49,039 nt of DNA from JALSHZ01 sp964439815 (GTDB taxonomy: Bacteria; Pseudomonadota; Gammaproteobacteria; UWMA-0217). Shown piece by piece: positions 8,132-17,538 of this stretch. A model generated the notes under the pieces. The model saw only the letters and a list, made by a program, of their open reading frames with translations. It searched no databases and was not told the DNA's origin. Both the position numbers and the translations under genes were made by a program. Numbering within the stretch: position 1 is the stretch's first letter; the number at the start of each line of letters is the position of its first letter. The stretch spans positions 1 to 49,039 of the forward strand of contig CAYTPO010000130.1 of assembly GCA_964439815.1 (NCBI GenBank), given 5' to 3'.

Positions 8132-9217
8132 TCAGGTGCTCGCGCAGTGCGCTTCCAGCGTATCCCGCAATACCTCGGCAGGGAAGTCGGCGGTGACCAC
8201 GGACTGGCCGATTCCCTGGGGCAGTACCAGGCGCAGCTGGCCGTTGATGACCTTCTTGTCGACCGCCATTAGTTCGAGAAATTTGTCAGGCGTTATCGAG
8301 GCCGGTGGGACGAGCGGGAGCCGGGCGCGCTCGACCAGTGTGCGGATGCGTTCCACATCGGTAGAATCCATCCAGCCGAGCCTGTTGGCCATGTCGGCAG
8401 CGAGCACCATGCCGACAGCCACGGCTTCGCCATGCAGCCAGTTGCCATAGCCCGTGGCGGTTTCGATGGCATGGCCAAAGGTGTGTCCCAGATTCAGCAG
8501 CGCGCGCTGCCCGCGTTCCTTCTCATCGGCCGCAACCACGTCAGCCTTGATCTCGCAGGAGCGTTTGATGGCATGGGCCAGCGCGGGCTTGTCCCGGTTG
8601 ATCAGGGCTTCCATGTTGTCTTCCAGCCATTGGAAAAAGGCTGCGTCGATAATGATGCCGTACTTGATGATCTCGGCAATCCCGGCAGACAGTTGCCTCT
8701 CCTCCAGCGTCTCCAGCGTGTCAGTATCGATGATCACGCAGCGTGGCTGATAGAACGCGCCAATCATGTTCTTGCCCAGTGGGTGATTGACGCCGGTCTT
8801 GCCGCCCACCGAAGAGTCGACCATGGCCAGCAGGGTTGTTGGTATCTGAATGAAATTGACGCCACGCTGATAGGCGGCTGCGGCAAACCCGGTCATGTCG
8901 CCGATGACGCCGCCACCCAGTGCGATCAGCGTGGTGCTTCTGTCCATGTGTTCTTCCAGCAATGTGCTGAAGATCTGTTGCAGGACCTCCAGCGTCTTGT
9001 ACTGCTCGCCATCGGGCAGGTTGGTCTGGGCGACCTTGAGCGGTTGCAGCGATGGTAAGACCTGATCGGCATACAGCGGTGCCACGGTCGTGTTGCTGAC
9101 GAGCATGGCCGAGTGGCCGGAGATGTGGTTGGTCAGCAGTTGGGGTTGTTGCAACAGGCCGCTGCCGATGTAGATCGGGTAGCTGCGGTCGCCAAGCTCG
9201 ACTTGAAGTGTTTCCAT
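8132..9217 (-). CDS. aroB: 3-dehydroquinate synthase
   Basis: A 361-residue NAD- and Zn-dependent enzyme converting DAHP to 3-dehydroquinate, the second step of the shikimate pathway. The NAD-binding block ALGGGVIGDMTGFAAA, the PTTLLAMVDSSVGGKTGVNH segment and the metal-ligand region LNLGHTFGHAIE are all intact. Length matches the bacterial family (about 360). It follows aroK by 9 bp on the minus strand; aroK-aroB is a conserved pair downstream of pilQ in gammaproteobacteria. Confidence 0.97.
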   Translation of the reverse strand: METLQVELGDRSYPIYIGSGLLQQPQLLTNHISGHSAMLVSNTTVAPLYADQVLPSLQPLKVAQTNLPDGEQYKTLEVLQQIFSTLLEEHMDRSTTLIALGGGVIGDMTGFAAAAYQRGVNFIQIPTTLLAMVDSSVGGKTGVNHPLGKNMIGAFYQPRCVIIDTDTLETLEERQLSAGIAEIIKYGIIIDAAFFQWLEDNMEALINRDKPALAHAIKRSCEIKADVVAADEKERGQRALLNLGHTFGHAIETATGYGNWLHGEAVAVGMVLAADMANRLGWMDSTDVERIRTLVERARLPLVPPASITPDKFLELMAVDKKVINGQLRLVLPQGIGQSVVTADFPAEVLRDTLEAHCAST

Positions 9218-9226
9218 AAGATTGGT

Positions 9227-9763
9227 TCAGTTTGATTGGTCGACAGTTTCGGCCGCGTGATAGGCCGCAATGATCTTGTTTTTCAGCGTACGGGTGCGAC
9301 TGTGATTGGTGTTGATGCTGAAATGTGCGCAGGCTTCATACAACGGGGCTCGCAGCTTTGCCATTGCCGTCAGTGTGGCGGCCGGGTCGGGGGTTTGCAA
9401 TAGCGGGCGGGAGCGATCACGAATAGTGCGTTCGAGTTGCTGGCGAACCGATACCTTGAGGTAGACCACAAAGCCGCGCTCGTGCAGCCACTGGCGATTC
9501 TGGGGTCGCAAAATGGCGCCACCGCCCGTTGCCAGTACAATGTTCTCGCGCTGTGTCAGCTCATCGATGATCCGGCTTTCACGCTCGCGAAAGCCCTCTT
9601 CTCCCTCGATGTCGAAGATGGTCGGGATGGATACCCCGGTGCGTTCCTCGATTACCCGGTCACTATCGAGAAACTGGTAATTCAACTCCTGAGCTATGAG
9701 CTTTCCCAACGTTGTCTTTCCTGCACCCATCGGGCCAATGAGAAATAGGCGTTGCATACACAT
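9227..9763 (-). CDS. aroK: Shikimate kinase
   Basis: A 178-residue P-loop kinase that phosphorylates shikimate with ATP. GPMGAGKTTLGK (from about residue 11) is the Walker A loop; D34 and the R-x5-E/F-R-x2-E block (GFRERESRIIDEL) bind shikimate, and LATGGGAIL is the conserved GGG segment. Two in-frame ATGs (9763 and 9757) are possible and neither has a strong ribosome-binding site; the first is used here. An intrinsic terminator lies between pilQ and this gene, so aroK-aroB probably has a promoter of its own in 9764-9827. Confidence 0.95.
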   Translation of the reverse strand: MCMQRLFLIGPMGAGKTTLGKLIAQELNYQFLDSDRVIEERTGVSIPTIFDIEGEEGFRERESRIIDELTQRENIVLATGGGAILRPQNRQWLHERGFVVYLKVSVRQQLERTIRDRSRPLLQTPDPAATLTAMAKLRAPLYEACAHFSINTNHSRTRTLKNKIIAAYHAAETVDQSN

Positions 9764-9827
9764 TTGTCTTATTGAGATGGCGGCAATGATACCTCAAACC
9801 AGTGGTTGGCGCCCGGAGCCTGAAACG

Positions 9828-9856
9828 AAAAAAACCCGCCCTGTTGCCAGGGCAGG
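9828..9856 (-). terminator. Intrinsic terminator after pilQ
   Basis: Read on the minus strand: CCTGCCCTG, a GCAA tetraloop, CAGGGCGGG, then TTTTTTT. This is a 9-bp stem with one G-T pair, a GNRA loop and a seven-T tail. It lies 52 bp past the pilQ stop codon and ends the pilMNOPQ transcript ahead of aroK. Confidence 0.85.
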
Positions 9857-9873
9857 TTCTACGGGCACTGTGT

Positions 9874-9890
9874 TAGGAGCCTGTCCGAGA
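9874..9890 (+). repeat. Short fragment shared with MITE-like element A
   Basis: GGAGCCTGTCCGAGAAT, just past the pilQ stop, is found in inverse orientation inside element A copy 2 (near 47076-47093). It also shares its first nine bases, GGAGCCTGT, with the end of element B (46271). It may be a remnant of a mobile element. The exact edges are uncertain by a few bases. Confidence 0.45.
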
Positions 9891-9908
9891 ATGGGAGTCG
9901 TGGTGGTT

Positions 9909-12029
9909 CTACTGCAATGTCAGGTTCTCGTTGATGATTTTCGGGGTAACAAAGATCAGCAGCTCGGTCTTGTCGTTGCGCTGTGAGTTGCTGCGGAAGA
10001 GGCGGCCCAGCACCGGCAGGTCGCCAAGGAAGGGAACCCGCTTCTCGCCGCTGGTCTTGTTTTCCTCGAAGATTCCACCCAGCACGATCGTCTGGCCGTT
10101 CTCGACCAGCACCTGGGTCTGAACCTCGCGGGTGTCGATGCTGGGGATATTGTTGAAGACATCTCCGACACTGTCGCGATTGACCACCAGTTCCAGGTTG
10201 ATGCGGTCATCGAGCGTGATATGGGGTGTGACTTCCATGCTCAGCACGGCCTTCTTGAACGAGGTGTTGGTTGCACCACTGGAAGTGGCCTCCTGATAGG
10301 GAATTTCAACACCCTGTTCGATCCTCGCCTTGGTCTTGTTGGACGTGATGATGCGCGGGCTGGCGACCACCTCGACACTGTTTTCCACCTCGGCGGCCGA
10401 CAGCTCCAGATCGAGCAGCTTGGTGCCAAGGGGTAGCTTGGCCAGCTCGAAGCCCAGTGAACCTGCCACGTTGGCGGCGGGCGTATTGACCTGAAAATCG
10501 CTGGTCAGCCGGTTGTTGTTGCTGGTATCGATATTGGTTGATCCGAAGGTCACACCGATCTCACGTGTGAACTTGTCGCTAGCAGTAACGATGCGGCTTT
10601 CGATCATGACCTGACGCACCGGGACATCCAGTGTCTTGATCAGTGCGCGTACCTCGTCGATCTTGTCTGCCGTGTCCTGGATCAGCAGGCTGTTGGTGCG
10701 ACGATCCAGTGTCACGCTGCCGCGACCGGACAATACGCTGTTGCCGCCTGTACTGCCGGAGCCGGAACCGCTGCTGGATTGCAGCAGGGATACCATTTCC
10801 CGCGCATCGGCATAGTTCAGTGGAATGATCTCGGTACGCAGGGGAATCAGCTCTGCAACCTGCTTGGATGCCATCAGCTCGCGCTGTTCGCGCTCGGCAA
10901 TCTCTTTGGCTGGGGCAATGTACAACACGTTGCCCTGGCGGCGCTTGTCGAGCCCCTTGGTCTTCATGATGATGTCGAGTGCCTGGTCCCAGGGAACATT
11001 CTTCAGCCGCAGGGTCAGGTTGCCGGTGACGCTGTCGCTGACGACGACATTGAGCTGGGTGAAATCGGCAATCAGCTGTAGCACTGAACGCACCTCGATA
11101 TCCTGAAAGTTCAGCGACAGCCGCTCACCCTTGTAGGTGATCTGCTTCTGCTTCTTGGCCTTGCGGGTATTCTTCAGTGGGCGGATTTCGACGGTATAGA
11201 TGTTGTCGGATTGATAGGCCAGCTGGGAGAAATTGCCTTTCGACTTGATGACGATTTCGGAGTTTCTGCCGATCGAGCGTGCGTCGATGGACTCGACGGG
11301 GGTGGCAAAGTCCAGCACGTCCATGTGGCGCTGCAGGTTATCCGGCAGCACGGTATTCTTCAGATCCACGATCACGCGGGAACCCTGCTGCTTGATGTCC
11401 AGCGGGGTGTTGGGGTCCCTGAGCTTGATGAGCACACGGCCCGCGCCATCAGGTCCGCGTCGAAAGTCGATTGCGGTAATGCCCGGCAATGCTCTTGGTG
11501 TCGGCTGGGCAATCGGCTGTGTTGGCGCAACCGTGGCCGGCTCGGGGGTGGTGGCAATCGGTGATGCGCTGACGACCGGGGGTTCGATGGTATATCGGGG
11601 GGATGCAGAAGCCGGGGCGAGGGTCAGCAATAATTTGTTGCCCTGCACGCTGGTTTGATACTTCATCATCCGGGACAGGTTGATGACGACACGGGTGCGA
11701 TCACGGGCCTGAGCCGTGGTGATGCTTTGTGCGGCACCGATCTGTATCGGTTGGGAGCGGCGACGCAGGTTGTTGCGGGTATTCGGAAAATCCAGGGTGA
11801 TTCTTGCCGGATTGGCGATCGTGAAGCTCAGTGGCTCTGGCACGGCACCGGAAAACGCCATTTCGACCTGCACCTGGTCGCCTGGCTGTCGGGTGAAGCT
11901 GATGTCGTCAAGAGAGCTGGTGACTGCGATTGCCTGCGCCCAGGGCAACAGCATCAGCAACAGCAGATAAAACACTGCTATCCGTGCCGGAATTCCCCCG
12001 TTTGTTCTTTTGATATTGCGCATGTCCAT
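9909..12029 (-). CDS. pilQ: Type IV pilus secretin PilQ
   Basis: A 706-residue outer-membrane secretin forming the gated channel through which the type IV pilus passes. It has an N-terminal hydrophobic signal segment ending ALA/AQA-like near residue 35, AMIN-type beta domains binding peptidoglycan (roughly 45-140 and 185-285), a secretin/TonB short N-terminal domain (about 305-365, LNFQDIEVRSVLQLIADF) and the C-terminal secretin domain (about 470-700) with VPFLGDLPVLGRLF. A Gly/Ser-rich loop (SSSGSGSGSTGG) precedes the secretin core. Last gene of pilMNOPQ, followed by a strong terminator. Confidence 0.96.
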   Translation of the reverse strand: MDMRNIKRTNGGIPARIAVFYLLLLMLLPWAQAIAVTSSLDDISFTRQPGDQVQVEMAFSGAVPEPLSFTIANPARITLDFPNTRNNLRRRSQPIQIGAAQSITTAQARDRTRVVINLSRMMKYQTSVQGNKLLLTLAPASASPRYTIEPPVVSASPIATTPEPATVAPTQPIAQPTPRALPGITAIDFRRGPDGAGRVLIKLRDPNTPLDIKQQGSRVIVDLKNTVLPDNLQRHMDVLDFATPVESIDARSIGRNSEIVIKSKGNFSQLAYQSDNIYTVEIRPLKNTRKAKKQKQITYKGERLSLNFQDIEVRSVLQLIADFTQLNVVVSDSVTGNLTLRLKNVPWDQALDIIMKTKGLDKRRQGNVLYIAPAKEIAEREQRELMASKQVAELIPLRTEIIPLNYADAREMVSLLQSSSGSGSGSTGGNSVLSGRGSVTLDRRTNSLLIQDTADKIDEVRALIKTLDVPVRQVMIESRIVTASDKFTREIGVTFGSTNIDTSNNNRLTSDFQVNTPAANVAGSLGFELAKLPLGTKLLDLELSAAEVENSVEVVASPRIITSNKTKARIEQGVEIPYQEATSSGATNTSFKKAVLSMEVTPHITLDDRINLELVVNRDSVGDVFNNIPSIDTREVQTQVLVENGQTIVLGGIFEENKTSGEKRVPFLGDLPVLGRLFRSNSQRNDKTELLIFVTPKIINENLTLQ

Positions 12030-12071
12030 TATATATACCTGTTTTTTCCTGATTTTAATACTCTGTCCGGT

Positions 12072-12605
12072 TTATTGATTGCTGAGTGCAATCGATGCCG
12101 GCCGCTCCTTGTAACCACCAAATCCATCGGGAACAATCTCGATGAGTTCTACCTTCATGTCCGTGATTTTGGTGATCCTCCCGTAATTCTGTCCTGCATA
12201 ATTGCCTACTCGTGTTCGCTGGATAGTGCCATCGGGGGTCTTCAGCAATGCCCATAGCGAACCGTTCTGCTGCATGGTGCCCACCATGTGGAGCGCGTCG
12301 AGTGGAAAGCTTTCCAGATACTCCTTGGCCCGGTTCTTGTCGATGCGGATTCCCGATGTGGATTGCGGCATTGGCTGCAGATCCGGCGCAACGATACTGG
12401 CATCGAACGGGTCGCGGAAATGTTCCGGGTACTCGAACGGGTCATACGGCGGAATAACCGGAATCGGCGGAATGTCACCCGTGGGTTGGGACTTGATCTC
12501 GTCGATGTAATCCCTGAGATCCTGGTTGCTCTGACTGCAGCCTTGCAATCCGGTTGCCAGCAGGATGCCAAGCACGATGTTGCTGTATGTCTTGACGGTT
12601 GGCAT
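12072..12605 (-). CDS. pilP: Type IV pilus lipoprotein PilP
   Basis: About 177 residues. The N-terminus is a lipoprotein signal ending in the lipobox LQGC, so the mature protein is anchored in the inner membrane and bridges the PilN/PilO complex to the PilQ secretin. The C-terminal half (GSLWALLKTPDGTIQRTRVGNY and the following RITKITD) is the PilP beta-domain that contacts PilQ. The ATG at 12605 overlaps the pilO stop codon by one base; a GTG one codon upstream is also possible. A proline-rich linker (IPPIPVIPPYDP) follows the lipid anchor. Confidence 0.94.
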   Translation of the reverse strand: MPTVKTYSNIVLGILLATGLQGCSQSNQDLRDYIDEIKSQPTGDIPPIPVIPPYDPFEYPEHFRDPFDASIVAPDLQPMPQSTSGIRIDKNRAKEYLESFPLDALHMVGTMQQNGSLWALLKTPDGTIQRTRVGNYAGQNYGRITKITDMKVELIEIVPDGFGGYKERPASIALSNQ

Positions 12606-13249
12606 CACTGCTTCCCCTTCTTCTTTTTACTGTTCTTGTTCTGCTTCTTCGAAGCCAGCTCATCGTCGGCCAGGTAGCGGTAGGTCTTGGCCGTCACTTC
12701 CATAGTGAGCGCTTCGGAATTCCGCTCTGGCGAGATGGCGATGTTATCCAGTGTGGCGATTCTGGGCAGACTGGCGATGCCGCTGGCAAATCTCCCCATC
12801 TGGTCATATTTGCCCCGCAGTTTTATCTTGATGGGCTTCTCCGCGTAGAACCCCATATTGACTTCCGGTTGGGGCTTGAACAGCAGAATCTGCAAACCGC
12901 TGGCCAATCCGGTCTGCGATACGTCCAGAATGACTGCGGGAATCTCGGTCTTGCCGGGCAGCTGCCGCAGCATGGCACCGAATTCACGCTCCATCTCATC
13001 GAGCTGGGCTCGATAGGCTTCGAGGTTGGCGGACTTGTGATGCTTCTTTTCCAGCTCCTTCTTCAGCTCGGCCTCCCTGGCTTTCAGGGAGTCGAGTTCC
13101 GCCAGCTGATTGGAGGTGTGAAGGTAGTAGCTAAGTCCAATGACCGCCACGAATGCCAGCGCAAGAAAGACGAGCCGGATGGGCAGGGGTGCGGACCCGA
13201 GCTTGCTTAGGTCGCTGACATCAAAGTTCTTCAGTTCTTCAAGATCCAT
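12605..13249 (-). CDS. pilO: Type IV pilus inner-membrane protein PilO
   Basis: About 214 residues. One membrane segment (LVFLALAFVAVIGLSYYL) near the N-terminus, a coiled coil (AELDSLKAREAELKKELEKK) and a C-terminal ferredoxin-like domain, as in PilO, which pairs with PilN in the inner-membrane alignment complex. The C-terminus is very lysine-rich (KKQNKNSKKKKGKQ). I chose the ATG at 13249 because GGGGA lies six bases upstream; an in-frame ATG at 13261 would add MGTN. Either start overlaps the end of pilN. Confidence 0.94.
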   Translation of the reverse strand: MDLEELKNFDVSDLSKLGSAPLPIRLVFLALAFVAVIGLSYYLHTSNQLAELDSLKAREAELKKELEKKHHKSANLEAYRAQLDEMEREFGAMLRQLPGKTEIPAVILDVSQTGLASGLQILLFKPQPEVNMGFYAEKPIKIKLRGKYDQMGRFASGIASLPRIATLDNIAISPERNSEALTMEVTAKTYRYLADDELASKKQNKNSKKKKGKQ

Positions 13250-13832
13250 GTTTGTCCCCATTGGTGTCGGTTGCAGTCTGGGGCATTTCCTTGTCCACTT
13301 TCAGTATGAAGGAGCGCAATGCAATATTGCTGGAATCATTTTTCTTTCTCACGGTTTCGATGACTTCCAGTCTGGGGTCCTGCAACCATGGAGAGTTTTC
13401 CAGGTTGCTCATGTAGGTTGATACCCGGGCATCGGACTCCGCCTTGCCCTTGATTTCCAGCGTGTTGCCGTTCTGCCGAATCTGGGTAAGAAACAGGCCG
13501 CCGGGAAGTGTGGTTACCAGTTCATCAAACAGATGAACCGCGACCGGGCGACTGCGTTGCAGTTGCTGAATGATGTCCATGCGGTCCAGTAGGGCCTGTC
13601 GGGTCTCTTCCAGTTCCTTGATATCGCGAATTCGCTTGTTGATGACGCTGATCTCGTTCTTCAGTATCTGGTTGCGGTTGCGCTGGTTGTCGGTCATCCG
13701 GGAAATCACGACATGGGCTACCACCACGAAAAGCAGGCCGCCCAATGCGGCGAGTCCCATGGTGCGTATGAATTGCTGTTGTTGTTCCTTGCGCTTGAGT
13801 TCACGCCAGGGGAGCAGGTTGATATGTGCCAT
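13239..13832 (-). CDS. pilN: Type IV pilus inner-membrane protein PilN
   Basis: A 197-residue bitopic protein. The cytoplasmic N-terminus holds the INLLPWR motif that docks into PilM; then come a membrane segment (LGLAALGGLLFVVVAHVVI-like, about residues 27-45), a coiled coil and a periplasmic domain that pairs with PilO. The ATG overlaps the pilM stop codon (TGATG), so translation is coupled. Confidence 0.95.
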   Translation of the reverse strand: MAHINLLPWRELKRKEQQQQFIRTMGLAALGGLLFVVVAHVVISRMTDNQRNRNQILKNEISVINKRIRDIKELEETRQALLDRMDIIQQLQRSRPVAVHLFDELVTTLPGGLFLTQIRQNGNTLEIKGKAESDARVSTYMSNLENSPWLQDPRLEVIETVRKKNDSSNIALRSFILKVDKEMPQTATDTNGDKHGS

Positions 13833-14899
13833 CAGTCGAAACTCCTTAAGGCGAGACCCACGGCAATCATCAGGGCCGGTGCATCATTTCCCAGTCGTTG
13901 CTGGTTGATCTTGGGGTTGAAGTTCATCTGGCTGAACGGGTTGGCAATGGTCGTTCGCGTGCGAGTGTGCTGTTCGATCAGCTCGTCGAGGCCGGGAATG
14001 CCCACCGTACCGCCAGCCAGTATGATCTCGTTGACGGAACTGTGATGGCTGGCGGCAACGAAGAACTGCAGCAGGCGGTGAGCCTGCTGCGCCAGGGTCT
14101 CCTTGAAGGGGGTCAGTATTTCGGTCACGTAATTGTCAGGCAGCCCGCCCTCCTTTTTGGCAAGGCCGGCTTCGGCGTAGGAGAGACCATAGCGACGCAT
14201 GATTTCCTCGGTCAGCTGGCGGCCGCCAAACGGTTGTTCGCGTGAATAGATGACCTGATCGTTCTCCGATACAGTGATACTGGTCATCGTGGCGCCGACA
14301 TCGATAATGGCAACAACGTTGTTTTCGGGTTGTCCTCCGTTGTTCTTGAAGCGCTCGATCAGCTGGTAGGCATTGCTGGTGGCAAAGGATTCCACATCGA
14401 CCACAACAGGTTCCAGACCGGCAGCCTCGGCGATCGAGGCGCGTGATTCCACGATCTCCTTGCGTGAGACGACCAGTAGGACATCCAGATTATTGGGATT
14501 GTTTTCCGACGTACCCAGCACTTCGAAGTCGAGGTTTACCTCGTCGAGTGCATAAGGGATATACTGATCCGCTTCGAGCTGGATCTGGCCTTCGAGTTCC
14601 TCTTCGGTCAGATCGCCAGGCATGGAGATGATCTTGGAGATGGCTGCCGAGGTTGGCACGGCCAGTGCGCATTTTTTTGCACGGGTTCCGGCACGGTTGA
14701 GGGCTTTGTTTAGCGAGTTGGTGACGGCAGAGGTATCAGATATGTTCTTTTCAACAACTGCATTGGCTGGCAAGGGTTCAACGCCGTAGCTTTCGACCTT
14801 GATATGGTTGCCAGATCTGCTCAACTCGATTAGTTTTACCGAGGTTGAGCTGATGTCTATCCCGACAAACGGTTGTTTTTTTCTTCCAAATGAAAACAC
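13832..14899 (-). CDS. pilM: Type IV pilus assembly protein PilM (actin-like)
   Basis: A 355-residue cytoplasmic protein with an actin/FtsA-like fold. It forms a ring at the inner membrane and binds the PilN N-terminus. FVGIDISSTSVKLIEL is the phosphate-1 motif, AIIDVGATMTSI the phosphate-2 motif and ILAGGTVGIPGLDELI the adenosine motif. Full length for PilM. First gene of pilMNOPQ, divergent from ponA across a 230-bp gap, an arrangement common in gammaproteobacteria. Confidence 0.96.
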   Translation of the reverse strand: MFSFGRKKQPFVGIDISSTSVKLIELSRSGNHIKVESYGVEPLPANAVVEKNISDTSAVTNSLNKALNRAGTRAKKCALAVPTSAAISKIISMPGDLTEEELEGQIQLEADQYIPYALDEVNLDFEVLGTSENNPNNLDVLLVVSRKEIVESRASIAEAAGLEPVVVDVESFATSNAYQLIERFKNNGGQPENNVVAIIDVGATMTSITVSENDQVIYSREQPFGGRQLTEEIMRRYGLSYAEAGLAKKEGGLPDNYVTEILTPFKETLAQQAHRLLQFFVAASHHSSVNEIILAGGTVGIPGLDELIEQHTRTRTTIANPFSQMNFNPKINQQRLGNDAPALMIAVGLALRSFD

Positions 14900-15129
14900 A
14901 AAAAATCCTCAATCCATAGATGCTTAGCTTGTAAACATGTTCTTCCATATTAAATGTTAGTTGCAACCTGATAGAATTGCTACAAGTTTTCAGGAAGTCA
15001 TTAACAACCAGGGCGATAGTCTTATAGAGAATTTCATGCCGGGACAAGCATGCACAACTCCCTGTGCCTATATCCGAGGCTGTAAGTTAACGGACTTTAT
15101 AGAGTTTAATCATTGAACCAATTCAGGTT

Positions 15130-17526
15130 ATGGCTGTAGTCAAAATTGTTTTCCGCTGGATATTGACGCTGTTCGCAGGGCTGGCGCTGTTATCGCTGAT
15201 TATCGCGTTGGGCGTTGTGCTGTATGTCTCACCCGGCCTTCCTTCCATCGACGAGCTGAAAACGGTGGAGTACCGCGTGCCTCTGCGGGTGTATTCGGCG
15301 CAAGGCTCGTTGATTGCCGAGTTTGGCGAGAAACGGCGGAACCCTCTGGCGCTGAAGGAAATCCCCGATCAGCTCAAGTCTGCCGTGGTTGCCGCCGAGG
15401 ATGACCGCTTCTATGAGCACCCGGGGGTGGATTACCAGGGCATACTGCGTGCAGTCTTCAAGCTGGCGCAGACGGGTGAGGCCGTGCAGGGCGGCAGCAC
15501 AATCACCATGCAGGTGGCGCGCAATTTCTTTCTCAACCGGGAGCGTACCTTTTCCCGCAAGCTCAGGGAGGTGTTGCTGGCCTTCAAGATCGAGAAAACC
15601 CTGAGCAAGGATGAGATTCTGGCGTTGTATCTCAATCAGAACTACATGGGGAACAGGGCCTATGGGGTCAGTGCGGCGGCGCAGACCTATTATGGCAAGC
15701 GGCTGGATCAACTGGAGCTGCCGCAACTGGCCATGCTGGCCGGTCTCTACAAGGCGCCATCGAGCTATAACCCCGTGGCCAATCCCGAGCGTGCCAGAAA
15801 GCGGCGCAACTACGTGCTGCGACGGATGGTGGAGAACAACTTTCTCGACCGCGAAACTGCGACCAGGGCGCAGCAGGCGGCGCTGACGGCCTCCATTCAT
15901 ACAACCCGCCCTCAGGTCGATGCCAATTATGTGGCCGAAATGGTGCGCTCCAAACTGTTCGCGCAGTATGGCGAGGAGATCTACTCTTCGGGTTTCCGTG
16001 TCTATACGACGCTGCAGGATGAGTTGCAGCAGGCAGCGATAACCAGCCTGCGCCAGAACCTGCTGGCTTATGACAAGCGCCATGGCTACAGGGGGGCGGA
16101 AAAGCACTACAAGATCGAGGGCGTTGCTCTCGAGAAGCTGGATGATATTCTCGACAATCACCCCTCCTATGGAGGCCTGCGAGCTGCCATTGTGCTTTCG
16201 GCCGACAGGACGGCGGCTTCGATCTACCTGGGGCATGGGGAAAGCGCCATTCTGACGCTCGATTCGATGCGTTGGGCGCGACGTTATATCAATGAGGACG
16301 AGCGTGGCAGACCGGTGACCCGTGTCGACAAGGTGCTGGCGGCTGGCGATGTCGTCAGGGTTGAGGAAGATGAAGCGGGCTTTCAGCTGAGTCAGCTCCC
16401 CAAGGTTGAAGGTGCGCTGGTCTCCCTTTCTCCAAGGGATGGTGCCATCCTGGCGCTGGTGGGTGGTTTTGACTACTTTCGCAGCCGTTTCAATCGTGCC
16501 GTGCAGGCTGTGCGTCAGCCGGGGTCCAACTTCAAGCCCTTTGTCTACTCGGCGGCGCTGCAGAAGGGGCTGACACCGGCCACGATTTTCAATGATGCGC
16601 CCATCGTGCATGAGACTGAAATCTCGGGAGAGGCGGCATTGTGGCGGCCAGAGAACTACTCCGGACGTTTCTATGGACCCACGCGCATGCGCGTTGCGCT
16701 GGCCAAGTCCAGGAATCTGGTCTCCATTCGGCTGCTGCGAAAGATCGGCGTACGTCATGCACTGAAACACATTGGCCGCTTCGAAATGACGCAGCGACCG
16801 ATGCCGGAAGATCTGTCGCTGGCGCTGGGTACCGGTGCATTGACGCCGCTGGAGCTGGTCAGTGGATATGCGGTATTCGCCAATCAGGGGTTTCGGGTGG
16901 AACCCTACTTCATTCGTCGAATCGATGATCGCAATGGCAATACCATCTTTCGGCAGGTGCCGCAGGTTGCCTGTGAGAAAAAGGCCTGCGAAAACCTGGC
17001 TGAATCCGATAGCCTGAAGGATGGCAAGCAGCTTGGAACGCCGGCACGGCGGGTGCTGGATGCGCAGAACGCCTACCAGATGGTCAATATGATGCGTGAT
17101 GTGATGACCATTGGTACTGCCCATAAGGCGCGCAAACTCAAGCGCAAGGATCTGGCGGGCAAGACTGGCACGACCAATGACCAGAAGGATGCCTGGTTCA
17201 GTGGTTTCAATCATGATTTGGTGACCACCGTCTGGGTCGGATTCGACCATCTCAAACCCTTGGGGCGCAAGGAGACCGGCGGTCACCTGGCGCTGCCGAT
17301 CTGGATGGATTACATGCAGGTGGCGCTGAAGGATTCCCCCTACCGTCGCTGGATCAAGCCGGCGGGGATGGTCACGGTCAAGATCGATGCCGAAACGGGC
17401 AAGAAAGCCGGGCCGGGGACCACCAAGTTTGCCTTTGAGACGTTTCGTGCCGGCAGGGTTCCTGCCGAGGACAATAGCGGCTTCGCGGCGCCCAGTGGCA
17501 TGGAAGTGCCGGAACAGATTTTCTAG
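15130..17526 (+). CDS. mrcA: Penicillin-binding protein 1A
   Basis: A 798-residue bifunctional peptidoglycan synthase (class A PBP; also called ponA). It has an N-terminal cytoplasmic stub and membrane anchor (residues 7-32), then a GT51 glycosyltransferase domain with catalytic E90 in AAEDDRFYEHPG and the GGSTITMQ block. An OB-like insert follows, then a transpeptidase domain with S466 and K469 (PGSNFKPF), S527 and N529 (KSRNLVS) and K678 (GKTGTTND). All catalytic residues are present. A ribosome-binding site (CAGG) lies close to the ATG. Confidence 0.97.
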   Translation: MAVVKIVFRWILTLFAGLALLSLIIALGVVLYVSPGLPSIDELKTVEYRVPLRVYSAQGSLIAEFGEKRRNPLALKEIPDQLKSAVVAAEDDRFYEHPGVDYQGILRAVFKLAQTGEAVQGGSTITMQVARNFFLNRERTFSRKLREVLLAFKIEKTLSKDEILALYLNQNYMGNRAYGVSAAAQTYYGKRLDQLELPQLAMLAGLYKAPSSYNPVANPERARKRRNYVLRRMVENNFLDRETATRAQQAALTASIHTTRPQVDANYVAEMVRSKLFAQYGEEIYSSGFRVYTTLQDELQQAAITSLRQNLLAYDKRHGYRGAEKHYKIEGVALEKLDDILDNHPSYGGLRAAIVLSADRTAASIYLGHGESAILTLDSMRWARRYINEDERGRPVTRVDKVLAAGDVVRVEEDEAGFQLSQLPKVEGALVSLSPRDGAILALVGGFDYFRSRFNRAVQAVRQPGSNFKPFVYSAALQKGLTPATIFNDAPIVHETEISGEAALWRPENYSGRFYGPTRMRVALAKSRNLVSIRLLRKIGVRHALKHIGRFEMTQRPMPEDLSLALGTGALTPLELVSGYAVFANQGFRVEPYFIRRIDDRNGNTIFRQVPQVACEKKACENLAESDSLKDGKQLGTPARRVLDAQNAYQMVNMMRDVMTIGTAHKARKLKRKDLAGKTGTTNDQKDAWFSGFNHDLVTTVWVGFDHLKPLGRKETGGHLALPIWMDYMQVALKDSPYRRWIKPAGMVTVKIDAETGKKAGPGTTKFAFETFRAGRVPAEDNSGFAAPSGMEVPEQIF

Positions 17527-17538
17527 AGTGGGCGTGGG

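Noticed and set aside
14778..15047. A small minus-strand frame across the pilM start and the ponA gap
   Set aside because: It overlaps pilM out of frame, has no family match and occupies the divergent promoter region.
15229..17286. A 685-codon open frame antisense to ponA
   Set aside because: It mirrors a clear penicillin-binding protein gene; the translated product shows no domain and has the low-complexity look of a shadow frame in GC-rich DNA.
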